Shown piece after piece: positions 8,628 through 18,163 of a DNA stretch of 64,000 nt. The position numbers and the translations under genes were made by a program. The stretch's first letter is position 1, and each line of letters opens with the position of its first letter. This stretch comes from Leptospira montravelensis. Lineage in GTDB: Bacteria; Spirochaetota; Leptospiria; Leptospirales; Leptospiraceae. Location: assembly GCF_004770045.1 (NCBI RefSeq), contig NZ_RQFO01000017.1, positions 558,001 to 622,000 of the forward strand. The letters run 5' to 3'. Under the pieces are notes generated by a model. The model saw only the letters and a list, made by a program, of their open reading frames with translations, did no database searches and had not been told where the DNA came from.

Positions 8628-8840
8628 TTAGTCCCAGTGGAACCCTTCGCGTTGGTGTCCTTTTTTCAAATGGCGTTTGCGAATTTCGTGGAGTTTGGTC
8701 ATTTGTTCGAGATTGAGTAGGTTACGAGCCGCAAGTCCCATTTGTGGGAGTAGGGTTTCGTCTTGTGTGTTGGCTAAAAACTGGTTGGTCTTCGTAAAGG
8801 AGCTTTTAAACTCCAAATTCATATCGGGATAGAAATCCAT
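8628..8840 (-). CDS. Small hypothetical protein, 70 aa
   Basis: A short cytoplasmic-looking protein, rich in charged residues towards the C-terminus (HEIRKRHLKKGHQREGFHWD). I do not recognise it. The main reason to believe it is the start: an ideal GGAGG lies five bases before the ATG at 8840. It lies upstream of the acyl-CoA synthetase on the same strand but is separated from it by that operon's own promoter. Confidence 0.6.
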   Translation of the reverse strand: MDFYPDMNLEFKSSFTKTNQFLANTQDETLLPQMGLAARNLLNLEQMTKLHEIRKRHLKKGHQREGFHWD

Positions 8841-9006
8841 ACAAGCCTCCGTGCTTTCCGGTTTCCGGGGTATTTGTTTTTAAGGTTCCTCAACCATCCG
8901 TGGTAAGTAGCCTTTCCCCAATATATGTATCGCCGGAAAATGAATATCCTGAAGTAAAAAATTTTGCTTGTACTATTTTTTTTTATCTGATTTTTGGTAT
9001 TCGTTC

Positions 9007-9237
9007 ATGACGATTCGATTGGAAAATTCTACTGGCAGACGAAACGGACGGTTCGTTGCTTATGAGTATGGGGAAGACCTGTTTGGCACTCTATATTTGA
9101 ACAAATTTTCCGGTCGGGAAAAAGGTCGCCTCATCGACAAATGGAGATTAAATGACTTAGGAAGTCTCATTCGTGTTCTCGACACTGAGATTTCTCGCCG
9201 GGAAGAAGAAAATTACGAACGACCTCTTTTCCACTAA
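9007..9237 (+). CDS. Small hypothetical protein, 76 aa
   Basis: Starts MTIRLENSTGRRNGRFVAYEYG and ends in a charged helix (RVLDTEISRREEENYERPLFH). Not recognised. A longer version starting at 8968 would add a low-complexity leader from a T-rich tract, so the ATG at 9007 is preferred, although no Shine-Dalgarno is visible. Its last 65 bases overlap the start of the MutS-like gene in another phase, suggesting translational coupling. Confidence 0.55.
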   Translation: MTIRLENSTGRRNGRFVAYEYGEDLFGTLYLNKFSGREKGRLIDKWRLNDLGSLIRVLDTEISRREEENYERPLFH

Positions 9238-10990
9238 TCCAACTTATCTGTTCCTAACCCAAAGGGACAAACGTTACCAAAACAAAATCCAATTCCTTAC
9301 ACAAAAACTTAAAAAAGTTTCTGTATTCAGGTTTATCACTTTTTTTTCTTTTATAACAGCACTTCTATTTTGTTATCTCAGCCACCAAACTTGGAAAGAG
9401 TATTTATATTCGCTTTTCATTCTTTTCCCTTTTTTGTATTTAGTTCAGTTATATTCTAAACGCAAAATTCAAATCCAATACGCCAAAAAAACAAACTCAT
9501 TGATTTTAGAAGAACTCGCAAGACTTCGTGGTGAGTTTAAAAAAATTAAAACACGAGAAATTTGGGAGTATCCTGAACGTGTAAAAAATCATCCTCTTTC
9601 GATTGATTTGGATCTTTGCACCAAACAGGGGTTTTTGGGGATTTATGATACAACTGTCACGGAAGTGGGATTTCAGACCTACCTCAAACGCTTTTTACAA
9701 GAACCTATCGAAGATCCAAAACTCCAATCACGTGCAGGGGAAGTTCGAAACATCTTAAATAAAAATTCCACTTATGCTTATCATCTCTTACGAAAATTTT
9801 TGGTACCGGATATAGAACCCAATGAAAAAGTTTCCTTACTGCAAGTACAGAAGGAAGATTCCTTTTGGAAAAAAAGAAGGTTTTTAAAGGGTTTTTTCCC
9901 AATTTGGGGTGTGATTACTCCCATATATTTGGTTCTAGGACTGTTATTTGACTTACCTCTTCTCCCACTCCTTCTACTTGGCAACGGAATTTTGTTTGTG
10001 AGTTATCGTCGTGATTCTTTAAAACAATGGAAAGAGATTAAGGCACTTTCCTCTGGTGCTTCCCAGTTTCAAAAAACTTTTATTTATTTGGCAAAAGAAA
10101 GAAAAACCACCAAACAAATGATAGGCCGCATTTCATCACTCGGTGATTCCTCCGAGTTACTCATTTCTCCCTTACCCCACCTGATTCTAAATTTATTATG
10201 TTTATGGGATCTTTGGAAAATTAAATCCCTAGAAAAATGGAAAAATCAATTTGGAAATCTTTGGAATGAACTTCAAATTCAAATTTTAAAAACAGATTCC
10301 TTACTTCCTTTTGTGAATTTTGGGTTTTTATTCCCAGAGGCTCGTTTTGCAGAACTCACCGCGCAAGGAACTATTAGTGCAGATAGTTTAGTCCACCCTC
10401 TCCTTCCAAAATCAAACCGAGTGTTTAATCCTCTTACCCCGATGGAACCAGGAGACCTAATGATTGTTACTGGGTCTAATATGAGTGGGAAAACAACATA
10501 TCTCAGATCCATTGCTATGTCTTTGTTACTTGCAGGTTCTGGAGCACCAGTGCTCGGCTCTAATTTTAAATTTCCAAAATTTAAAATTCATACATTGATT
10601 CGTTCTCAAGATTCAATGGAGGATGGAGTTTCCTTTTTTTACAGCGAAGTAAGAAGATTGTCTTCGATCATCCAATCAGCAGAAAATTCCGACCAAGTCC
10701 CCGTTTTATTTTTAGATGAAATTCTGAAAGGAACCAATTCTAAAGAACGTTATATTGCAACCAGAGAGATACTTTCTGTCCTAAGGGAAAAACAAACCAT
10801 TGTATTTTTAACTACACATGATTTGAAACTGGCAGAAATTCCTTGGGCCAAGAGATTTCATTTCACTGAATTAGAAGTAGGTGGCCAAATGGATTTTGAT
10901 TACAAAATTCGCGATGGTGTTTCCGGGTCCACAAACGCACTAAAAATTCTAAAAAAAGAAGGGATTCCGATTCGAAACGAAGAGGAATGA
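9173..10990 (+). CDS. Membrane-anchored MutS-family ATPase
   Basis: A 605-residue protein whose C-terminal third is a MutS/MSH ATPase: Walker A GSNMSGKT (434-441), RSQDSMEDGVSFF, and Walker B VLFLDE (511-516) followed by GTNSKER. The N-terminal mismatch-recognition domain of MutS1 is missing. Instead there are hydrophobic helices at about 51-69 and 77-95, and a longer hydrophobic block at 241-278, so the protein is probably membrane-anchored. Such membrane MutS homologues are known in several phyla but have no firm function. The GTG start at 9173 has AGGAAG eight bases upstream, inside the preceding gene. Confidence 0.85.
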   Translation: MFSTLRFLAGKKKITNDLFSTNPTYLFLTQRDKRYQNKIQFLTQKLKKVSVFRFITFFSFITALLFCYLSHQTWKEYLYSLFILFPFLYLVQLYSKRKIQIQYAKKTNSLILEELARLRGEFKKIKTREIWEYPERVKNHPLSIDLDLCTKQGFLGIYDTTVTEVGFQTYLKRFLQEPIEDPKLQSRAGEVRNILNKNSTYAYHLLRKFLVPDIEPNEKVSLLQVQKEDSFWKKRRFLKGFFPIWGVITPIYLVLGLLFDLPLLPLLLLGNGILFVSYRRDSLKQWKEIKALSSGASQFQKTFIYLAKERKTTKQMIGRISSLGDSSELLISPLPHLILNLLCLWDLWKIKSLEKWKNQFGNLWNELQIQILKTDSLLPFVNFGFLFPEARFAELTAQGTISADSLVHPLLPKSNRVFNPLTPMEPGDLMIVTGSNMSGKTTYLRSIAMSLLLAGSGAPVLGSNFKFPKFKIHTLIRSQDSMEDGVSFFYSEVRRLSSIIQSAENSDQVPVLFLDEILKGTNSKERYIATREILSVLREKQTIVFLTTHDLKLAEIPWAKRFHFTELEVGGQMDFDYKIRDGVSGSTNALKILKKEGIPIRNEEE

Positions 10991-11032
10991 AGGTTAGTTT
11001 AAAAACTAAAAACCGAATAAAATAAAACTAAG

Positions 11033-13114
11033 TTATTCGTCATTTTTTCCTTCCTCTTCCTTCCCACCAAACAACGACTTAATTCCTTTCCATCCTTTTT
11101 GTACTCCACCAGTGACATTATCCACGGCTTTGTTTACATATTCAGACATGGCAGATCCTGCAATTCCACCAACGGCAGCACCGGCAGGACTTGCTAAAAA
11201 AATAGTTCCTGCATAGACAGAACCAAGCCAAATAGGATCGATAAATGGAGTTGAAACACCGTATGTTCCTCGATAAATAATAGGAAGTTTTAAGGCTCTT
11301 CCTGCAACTCCAGGAAAACCTACAGTGAATTTCATATCGATATTTTTATTAAAACCAATTTTGCCACCACCAGACCCAACAATCCCATCTGCTTTTAAAT
11401 TAAAATTAGTTACTTCAATCGTTTCTTTTATATAACGAAAATCAAACTTGAGTTCGTTATACGGTGTCGCTTTACTAAAATCTACCTTTTTTAAATTAAT
11501 TACACTTCCAATGGAACTGATTGGTTTTAAGATATTAGTATAACTTAACAATTCACCATTCATTGCGTTGATGTTCCCATTAATTTGTAAGTTTTTAATT
11601 AGTGCATCTTCTGTATCAGCAGGCGAATTTAAAACGAACTCGGAATCCAATTTTCCTGTAATGGGAGATATTTTGAAAAGATCGGATAAAATCGGCGCTA
11701 TCGCTAAATTCTTAATGTTCCCTTTGATTTCGAGGCCCGCGTTTTTCCCCCATAGATAATGGCCTGTCCCAAAAGCCATACCTTCATAAGCTCTTAATTC
11801 ATATTTCGTAATATTTAATTTTCTTTTTGCATAGTGCACGTTTAATTTCAAAGAATCTACATGAAAATCATTAGCGTTTAAATTTCTTAAATTAAAATTC
11901 AAATACGCATTCATTCTATTCACATAACCAGTGCTAGGAATACCTCTTGTTAAAATGGATTTTTCAAAATCCGGATCAATCCAAATTTTAATTACTTTAA
12001 CGATACTTGGGACATCTAAATAGTCTGAAGTTCCTTCAAAAGAAATTGTTGGAGATAAAGGCGGTTTTAAAAAGTTAACATATCCTGATCCGTTTAACTT
12101 AGATTTACCTTTCCAATCCACAACGATATTTGCGAAAGATAATTTGTCTTCGCGAATGTCATAGTTCATGATTGTTGAAACTAATCCGTCGGCAAAGGTT
12201 TTACCATCTCTCAAAGCTAAATCGCGAATATGTAATCGATCAACAACTGCATATATTCTAGCTTCGTCCCTTTTATAAAATACGAAATTACCAGTAGCTT
12301 TTACAAATCGTAAATCTCCATTAGTGAATATAATCAATATATCATGAAGATCGATACCTTTTATATTTTGAAATGAAAACTCACCTTCTAACCTTGAAGA
12401 TTCATAACTCATTTCTTCAGTAACAAATGTAATATTTGTACTGAATGAAATTGGTTCTTCATTTAGCTTACCATAAATATAAACATCTAAATTTCGGAGT
12501 TCTCGATCTAACTGAAACGTTGTTTCCCAAAGATATAATTTGATATTGCGCGAGTATAATTTGTCTTCAAAGAGAATCGTAATGTTTTTAATTTCGATTT
12601 GGTTTACAAAGCTTGCAAATACCTTTGAAAAATAATATTTTGTTTCTGATTCAGTTATTACTTCAGTAGAATTTTGGGATTCAATTTTTGAAGATTCCGA
12701 TTTAGATAGAATTCGTTCAAAAATTGGAAAGGATTCGTTTTTTTCGCGAACCATTTCAACAGTCCCAGTATTGAGATAAATCTTTTTTATTTCTAATGGT
12801 TTTCCAATAAAAACACCATAATAAACTTCAATTCTAAGTTTGTGGACTTGAATTAACTCGTCGTTATTTTTGGAAACAGTAACCTGACCAAGCTCAATTC
12901 CAGGAAATGGAAAAAAAACTGGTTCCGACGATTGGTAATTCACCTCAAGGCCTGTTAGTTGGTTTGTCGTATCGAGAATTAATTTTTTATAATAGTCTGG
13001 ATCTGCAATTAGTGGATACAGAATAAAAAACATAGTCATCGAAACGACAAAAATACATGTTAGCAGTACTTTACCGATAACACCTTTGATTTTGTCTCGA
13101 ATGCTTAACTTCAT
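11033..13114 (-). CDS. AsmA-like membrane protein
   Basis: A 693-residue protein with one N-terminal transmembrane helix (about residues 15-36) and a long, beta-rich periplasmic body, ending in a Gly/Ala-rich hydrophobic segment (about 635-665) and a charged tail. The pattern IKKIYLNTGTVEMVRE near residue 105 and the repeated 'GTSDYLDVPS / GKSKLNGSGYVNF' style blocks resemble AsmA/TamB-type proteins, which bridge or modify the envelope and are linked with lipid transfer. Assignment is from overall architecture. It follows the ABC ATPase gene by 7 bases and ends a long minus-strand run. It converges with the MutS-like gene. Confidence 0.7.
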   Translation of the reverse strand: MKLSIRDKIKGVIGKVLLTCIFVVSMTMFFILYPLIADPDYYKKLILDTTNQLTGLEVNYQSSEPVFFPFPGIELGQVTVSKNNDELIQVHKLRIEVYYGVFIGKPLEIKKIYLNTGTVEMVREKNESFPIFERILSKSESSKIESQNSTEVITESETKYYFSKVFASFVNQIEIKNITILFEDKLYSRNIKLYLWETTFQLDRELRNLDVYIYGKLNEEPISFSTNITFVTEEMSYESSRLEGEFSFQNIKGIDLHDILIIFTNGDLRFVKATGNFVFYKRDEARIYAVVDRLHIRDLALRDGKTFADGLVSTIMNYDIREDKLSFANIVVDWKGKSKLNGSGYVNFLKPPLSPTISFEGTSDYLDVPSIVKVIKIWIDPDFEKSILTRGIPSTGYVNRMNAYLNFNLRNLNANDFHVDSLKLNVHYAKRKLNITKYELRAYEGMAFGTGHYLWGKNAGLEIKGNIKNLAIAPILSDLFKISPITGKLDSEFVLNSPADTEDALIKNLQINGNINAMNGELLSYTNILKPISSIGSVINLKKVDFSKATPYNELKFDFRYIKETIEVTNFNLKADGIVGSGGGKIGFNKNIDMKFTVGFPGVAGRALKLPIIYRGTYGVSTPFIDPIWLGSVYAGTIFLASPAGAAVGGIAGSAMSEYVNKAVDNVTGGVQKGWKGIKSLFGGKEEEGKNDE

Positions 13115-13121
13115 TGAGTTT

Positions 13122-14078
13122 TTACTTCAATGGAAAATGGCATTTTACTCTACGTGTTTGCGTAGGAAATGTTTCCACAGGTTCTTCCGTTTTACAAATA
13201 TCTTGAACAATAGGACATCTTGTATGGAATCTGCAGCCGCGAGGTTTATTCATCAAACTAGGAATTTCTCCAATTAAAGGCTGAGAGACTTTTGTTCTAT
13301 CTTTAAGATCAAAACTAGCAGAGAACAAAGCCTTTGTATAAGGATGTAATGGTTTTTGTGAGATCTCGTCACGACTACATTCTTCAACAATTTGTCCTAA
13401 ATACATGACAGCGATTCGATCCGATACGTGTTTTACTATGTTCAAGTCATGAGATATAAACAAATAAGATAGGCCAAATTTTTCACGTAATAACAAAATA
13501 TTATTAATTACTTGTGCTTGGGTAGAAATATCTAATGCAGAAACTGCCTCATCGCAAACAACAAGACTTGGTTCTAAAATTAAAGCACGTGCAATGGCGA
13601 TCCTTTGTCTCTGCCCACCACTAAATTCATGAGGATAACGATGTAAAATATCTGCTGGCAAATTGACATTTGCAAGTGCCTGGATTGCTTTTTCTTTTTT
13701 TTCTGACGTAGATAAATTAGGAAAATGAATTTGTAGACCTTCCGTAATAATTTCTTCAATCGTAAAACGAGGGTTTAGCGAAGAATATGGATCTTGAAAG
13801 ACAACTTGGATTTTTCGTTTTAGTGCCTTTAATTCTTCTTTGGGAATGTTTTTAATTTCCTGATTCTCAAATTGGATAGATCCTGAATCAAAAGGTAATA
13901 AGGACAAAATGGCTCTTCCAATAGTGGATTTACCACATCCTGATTCACCAACAAGGCCTAAAATTTTTCCTTCCGGGATTGTAAAACTTACTCCTTCCAC
14001 AGCAACGAGACGTTTTGAAGAAAAAGAAAGTGATTGGGATTGTTTATACGAAACTACCAAATCTTTTACATTAAGCAC
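13122..14078 (-). CDS. Peptide ABC transporter ATP-binding protein (OppF/YejF C-half type)
   Basis: ATPase of a peptide importer. Walker [10 protein letters not shown], signature FSGGQRQRIAIARAL, Walker B LVVCDEAVSALD, and the C-terminal oligopeptide-transporter extension with RPCRFHTRCPI-like cysteines (CRFHTRCPIVQDIC) are all visible. Upstream in-frame ATGs exist at 14108 and 14093, but a GTG at 14078 has GGAGG eight bases before it and overlaps the upstream stop by 8 bases, a typical coupled start; this gives 318 residues. It pairs with the next ATPase and the two permeases. Confidence 0.9.
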   Translation of the reverse strand: MLNVKDLVVSYKQSQSLSFSSKRLVAVEGVSFTIPEGKILGLVGESGCGKSTIGRAILSLLPFDSGSIQFENQEIKNIPKEELKALKRKIQVVFQDPYSSLNPRFTIEEIITEGLQIHFPNLSTSEKKEKAIQALANVNLPADILHRYPHEFSGGQRQRIAIARALILEPSLVVCDEAVSALDISTQAQVINNILLLREKFGLSYLFISHDLNIVKHVSDRIAVMYLGQIVEECSRDEISQKPLHPYTKALFSASFDLKDRTKVSQPLIGEIPSLMNKPRGCRFHTRCPIVQDICKTEEPVETFPTQTRRVKCHFPLK

Positions 14079-15060
14079 TTTCCTTTCCTCCATATAAAAA
14101 ACATTCAACGGACTGGTTATCAGATAAAGAGATTACCTTAGGAATTGACTCGTGACAATTTGAAAGTTTATCATTACAGCGAGTATGGAATCGACAACCA
14201 GTTGGATAAGATTTAGGAGAAGGAACAATTCCTTCGATGGTCAAAAGTTTTTTGCCAATGTTTTCATGAGTTGGGTAAGCAGCGATTAATGCTTGTGTAT
14301 AAGGATGTTTCGGGTTATCAATGATTTGACCGACACTTCCCTGTTCAATGATCCTTCCCGCATACATCACTGCAATCCGATCTGCTATATGACTCACAAG
14401 TCCAATGTCATGGGAAATAAACAGTACTGACATTCCATTTTCTTTTCGTAAGTCTTTTAGAAGTTCTATCAATTGTAATTGGATGGTAACATCGATGGCG
14501 CTCGTTGGTTCATCGGCAATTAAAATCTTAGGATCACACATAAGTGCCATTGCAATACAAACTCTCTGTAACATACCACCCGAAAATTGATTTGGATACT
14601 GTCCTAATCTAAGTTTGGCGTCTGTAATCCCTACCCTTTCCAATAAGTAAACTGCCTTTTCTTCTGCTTCTTTTTTGGTGCCAAGACCATGTAATATAAA
14701 ACCTTCAGTGAGTTGGGTTCCAATTTTATGAAGTGGGTTTAATGCTGAAAATGGCTCCTGAAAGACATACGATATCTTTCTTCCTCTGACAGACATTAGA
14801 TGCTCAGAGGACATTTTTAATAAATCATGTTTTTCAAATACAATTGATCCTGTCGGGTACGAAGTTGTATTAGATGGCAACAATTTAGTAAGTGCCAAAC
14901 TCGTAATCGACTTTCCGCAGCCGGATTCTCCCACAAGAGCTAAAGTTTCGCCCTTTGTTAGATAAAAATTAACGTTATCGACAATAGGTAAAATTCCATC
15001 GTCAGTTTTGATTTGGATCGAAAGGTCATTTACTTGTATGGCTTTTTCAATTTCTTTCAT
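14071..15060 (-). CDS. Peptide ABC transporter ATP-binding protein (OppD type)
   Basis: Second ATPase of the peptide transporter, 329 residues. Walker [10 protein letters not shown] near residue 38, the Q-loop in [10 protein letters not shown], signature [15 protein letters not shown] and Walker [15 protein letters not shown] are clear, as is the [10 protein letters not shown]-terminal segment of the oligopeptide subfamily. Its ATG overlaps the permease stop by four bases (ATGA). In YejF the two ATPase domains are fused; here they are two proteins, as in Opp/Dpp systems. Confidence 0.93.
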   Translation of the reverse strand: MKEIEKAIQVNDLSIQIKTDDGILPIVDNVNFYLTKGETLALVGESGCGKSITSLALTKLLPSNTTSYPTGSIVFEKHDLLKMSSEHLMSVRGRKISYVFQEPFSALNPLHKIGTQLTEGFILHGLGTKKEAEEKAVYLLERVGITDAKLRLGQYPNQFSGGMLQRVCIAMALMCDPKILIADEPTSAIDVTIQLQLIELLKDLRKENGMSVLFISHDIGLVSHIADRIAVMYAGRIIEQGSVGQIIDNPKHPYTQALIAAYPTHENIGKKLLTIEGIVPSPKSYPTGCRFHTRCNDKLSNCHESIPKVISLSDNQSVECFLYGGKESA

Positions 15061-16106
15061 TCGTAAGCCACCTTGTCTTTTGGATCAAATGCATCGCGGA
15101 GTCCTTCCCCTACAAATGCCGAAAACAAAATCGTTAAAAATAATGCAACTGATGGAAAGGTAATCAACCACCAAGCTGTTAACCTTTCTCTTCCTTGCCC
15201 GATGAGCTCACCCCAGGAAGGATTCGGTGCCGGAATTCCATAACCCAAAAAGTCAAGGGCTGAAAGAACAGAAATGGCAGAAATTAAAATAAAGGGTAAG
15301 AAGGTGACAAGTGGAGTAATGGAATTTGGTAATAAATGACGCATAATGATGGAAAACGAAGAGGCGCCGAGAGTTTTAGCAGCATCAACAAACTGCTGTT
15401 TGCGGAGTTTCAAAAACTCACCGCGCATATAATAACTAAGACCAATCCAACTTAAAGAACCATAGGTAACAATGAGAACCATAAATCCACGTCCGAAAAA
15501 CGAACCCATAATTAGAATCAGATATAAAAATGGAATAGCAGAAAGTATTTCAATAACGCGTTGTAAAATTAAATCCAATCGACCCATAAAATATCCTTGG
15601 ATTCCACCAATTAAGGAAGCTAAGATAATTTCAACGATGATCAAAATCAAACTAAAGGTCATCGCAAGACGGTATCCATAAATGATACGAGTAAAGACAT
15701 CCCTTCCTCTATCATCTGTACCCATCCAATGGCGTAAGTTTGGTTTCGATGGAGGATTAGTTCCTTCTTCTAAACTATCTAAGTTATCTTCATTGACTCC
15801 AAAAGGAATGGGAGGAAATACCATATAGTTTTTAGAGTTTGTAAATTGTTCCTGTCTGTTTAATTTTTTATAATTTGGCTCTGTTAAATTATTTCCGCCA
15901 AATTTTGTTTCTGGGTAAAAACTAAAAATAGGAAAAGAAACTTTTCCTTCAAATACCACAAACAGTGGTTTGTTGTTTATAAGTAGTGGAGAAAACAAAG
16001 ATAAAATGTAAGTATAAAAAAGTATTAACATCGAGTAATAGGCTCGTTTATTTTTTTTAAATTTTTCCCACTTACGAACGTTTGCCGGGTTCGATATAAA
16101 GTTCAT
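15057..16106 (-). CDS. Peptide ABC transporter permease (OppC/YejE type)
   Basis: Inner-membrane permease of 349 residues with one N-terminal helix, a periplasmic loop, then about five helices. The loop block [19 protein letters not shown] and the cytoplasmic EAA-type motif [20 protein letters not shown] are characteristic. The long first periplasmic region ([19 protein letters not shown]) resembles YejE more than OppC, suggesting a Yej-like transporter for longer peptides or microcin-like compounds, as inference. Start and stop overlap neighbours by four bases on both sides. Confidence 0.9.
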   Translation of the reverse strand: MNFISNPANVRKWEKFKKNKRAYYSMLILFYTYILSLFSPLLINNKPLFVVFEGKVSFPIFSFYPETKFGGNNLTEPNYKKLNRQEQFTNSKNYMVFPPIPFGVNEDNLDSLEEGTNPPSKPNLRHWMGTDDRGRDVFTRIIYGYRLAMTFSLILIIVEIILASLIGGIQGYFMGRLDLILQRVIEILSAIPFLYLILIMGSFFGRGFMVLIVTYGSLSWIGLSYYMRGEFLKLRKQQFVDAAKTLGASSFSIIMRHLLPNSITPLVTFLPFILISAISVLSALDFLGYGIPAPNPSWGELIGQGRERLTAWWLITFPSVALFLTILFSAFVGEGLRDAFDPKDKVAYE

Positions 16107-17113
16107 TCGAAATCTATCCTCGGATCAATGAGTATATAACAAAAATCAGAGACAATCTTTCCAATAAGACCTAAAAAACTTTGTGTTAAAAGTAACCCCA
16201 TCATTAAATCTGTATCTCTTTCTCTTACAGCTTCAAAACTTAAAAGACCCATCCCATCGATATTAAAAACCAACTCTATGAATAACGATCCAGAGAAAAT
16301 TAAAGTTAAATTACTTCCGAAACCGGTGGCAATGGGAATGAGTGAATTACGAAAAGCATGGCGAAAAATTGAATCGGAAAAACTTAGTCCTTTAGAAACA
16401 GCGGTCCTAACATATTCTTTGGCAATCTGATCGAGTAGACTGTTTTTCATGAGTAGAGTCAAAACTGCAAAACTACCTACTACATAACAAATCACAGGTA
16501 AGAACATATGCGTTAGGCGATCATTTACTTTTCCCAAAAAACTTAATTCTTCGTAAAAATCTGAAACTTCATGACCCAATGGAAAAAAAGAAAAAACTTC
16601 TCCCGATGCAAATAGATACAAAAGTAACATCGCAAAAGCAAAAACAGGAAGTGAATATGTGAAAAAGATTATAAAACTAGAAATAAAATCAAATCGACTT
16701 CCTTCTTTTAATGCTTTTTGAATTCCCAGAGGAATACAAATTAAATATGTTAAAAAGAATCCAGACAGACCAAAAAAAAGAGATACAGGAAGTTTTTCTA
16801 CGATGAGTTCGGATACCTTACGAGAGTGTAGTCTTGATTCACCCAAATCAAATTGAACAATTTGTTTGAGCCAAAGTATGTAGGCTACCGGAGCAGGTTT
16901 ATCTAAGTGGAGCCTTTGTTTGATAAGCTCAATTTCTTCCTGAGAAATTTGTTTGGTGGATGCACCAGCTAAATTTCCAGAACCTTTAAGTTTTGCAATT
17001 TCACTATTGAGTGGGCCACCCGGCGCAAAATGGGAGATCAAAAAAACAAGGAAAGTGATTCCAAGTAAAGTAGGAAAGATGAGTAAAAAACGTTTTAAAA
17101 AATATTTCCACAT
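16103..17113 (-). CDS. Peptide ABC transporter permease (OppB/YejB type)
   Basis: Inner-membrane permease, 336 residues, beginning [24 protein letters not shown], the standard OppB/YejB opening, and [11 protein letters not shown]. The inserted loop with [38 protein letters not shown] is typical. The EAA motif is [23 protein letters not shown]. The YejB/YejE character of both permeases agrees. The gene begins three bases after the AttH-like gene ends. No periplasmic binding protein is encoded in the cluster. Confidence 0.9.
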   Translation of the reverse strand: MWKYFLKRFLLIFPTLLGITFLVFLISHFAPGGPLNSEIAKLKGSGNLAGASTKQISQEEIELIKQRLHLDKPAPVAYILWLKQIVQFDLGESRLHSRKVSELIVEKLPVSLFFGLSGFFLTYLICIPLGIQKALKEGSRFDFISSFIIFFTYSLPVFAFAMLLLYLFASGEVFSFFPLGHEVSDFYEELSFLGKVNDRLTHMFLPVICYVVGSFAVLTLLMKNSLLDQIAKEYVRTAVSKGLSFSDSIFRHAFRNSLIPIATGFGSNLTLIFSGSLFIELVFNIDGMGLLSFEAVRERDTDLMMGLLLTQSFLGLIGKIVSDFCYILIDPRIDFE

Positions 17114-17116
17114 ATC

Positions 17117-18163
17117 TCAGAACTCCCACCAGTCTTTCGGCTTTTTATAACCTTTCAATTCTAAATATCCTTTGGCTGACTTTTTTTGGAATGTATCTTC
17201 AGCTTCCACTCCACCTTCCCAGTAGATTGTCGATGTGGTTTTGCTTCCATCAAACTCTTGTTCACTGAAAATAGGAGAAACCTTCCATTCCCCACCAGGA
17301 TATTTAATTTTCCAGTGGAGTGGGTATTCTATTTTTGTAACAGGACTTTTCCAATAAGGTCCAATGGGTTCCATTTGGATTTGGCCAGGATCTTTCCAGT
17401 AGATAGTTTTTCCTTCGGGGTTTCGATAGGTTCCAAAAATTTCTGGAAAAGATGTGTTCGATTCTCGAAACCGAAAAAAAACATAATCTCCGCCGGAGCT
17501 GTCCGATAAACAGATCCAATCCCAACCCGTTTCTCCGGTAGCAAGTGTTGGTAAGGACTTCGATTTTTTTTCACTCCATTCGTGATCCATCCAAGAAGTT
17601 CCAGAAATAATGGTTTCCTTTTTTCCGTTCAGAACTAAATGTCCAGTTGTAATGAGTCTCGGATAACTATAATAATACGAAAAGATATTAGGGTTTCTGT
17701 TCGACTTAATGGAAATACCATCTTTACCGTGTACTAAAATTTTTCCGCTTCCTTGTAAGTCCAAATTGATACTTAAATTTTTAGATTTTGACCCTGCTGT
17801 AATCTGGAACTTATCTTTCGAAATAATATTTAAATGGTAGTCACCGCTATAAATGGATTGATTTGAATAACCAGCAAGATCACCTATACTCCGTTTAATG
17901 GTCTGTGAGGATTGATGTATTTTATTTGAAAAATCGGAAATTGCAAAATGAACAGGAAATATTTCGGCATTCCAGTCCGAACCATCAGATAGTTTTAAAC
18001 GAAAAAAAGACAATTCATATCCATATTGATTCCCGTTGGCAGACTCCAGATGACCTACGAAGTAACACCATTCCAATCCGAAATCAGAATGGAAACTATG
18101 GTCTTTTGGGAAGGTAAAATGAAAAAAACTAAAGGATAGGATTAAAATTATTACTCTATTCAT
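17117..18163 (-). CDS. AttH/CrtC-like lipocalin-fold exported protein
   Basis: A 348-residue protein with an N-terminal signal-like helix (MNRVIILILSFSFFHFTFP) and motifs of the AttH / carotenoid 1,2-hydratase-like family: a GLEWCYFVGHL segment at the start of the mature part and GTSWMDHEWS in the middle, followed by TGWDWICL. Family members are mostly of unknown activity. A longer frame starts at 18220 but overlaps the phosphatase; the ATG at 18163 overlaps it by only eight bases and starts the signal peptide. Its neighbours are a peptide ABC transporter, whereas AttH homologues usually sit beside LolCDE-like ABC genes. Confidence 0.75.
   Translation of the reverse strand: MNRVIILILSFSFFHFTFPKDHSFHSDFGLEWCYFVGHLESANGNQYGYELSFFRLKLSDGSDWNAEIFPVHFAISDFSNKIHQSSQTIKRSIGDLAGYSNQSIYSGDYHLNIISKDKFQITAGSKSKNLSINLDLQGSGKILVHGKDGISIKSNRNPNIFSYYYSYPRLITTGHLVLNGKKETIISGTSWMDHEWSEKKSKSLPTLATGETGWDWICLSDSSGGDYVFFRFRESNTSFPEIFGTYRNPEGKTIYWKDPGQIQMEPIGPYWKSPVTKIEYPLHWKIKYPGGEWKVSPIFSEQEFDGSKTTSTIYWEGGVEAEDTFQKKSAKGYLELKGYKKPKDWWEF

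Noticed and set aside
8968..9006. Longer start for the 76-aa protein
   Set aside because: Leader is translated T-tract (YYFFLSDFWYSF) with no ribosome-binding site.
10991..11032. TTAGTTT/AAACTAA repeat between the MutS-like and AsmA-like genes as terminator
   Set aside because: Loop of only two bases, weak A/T stem and no U-tract.
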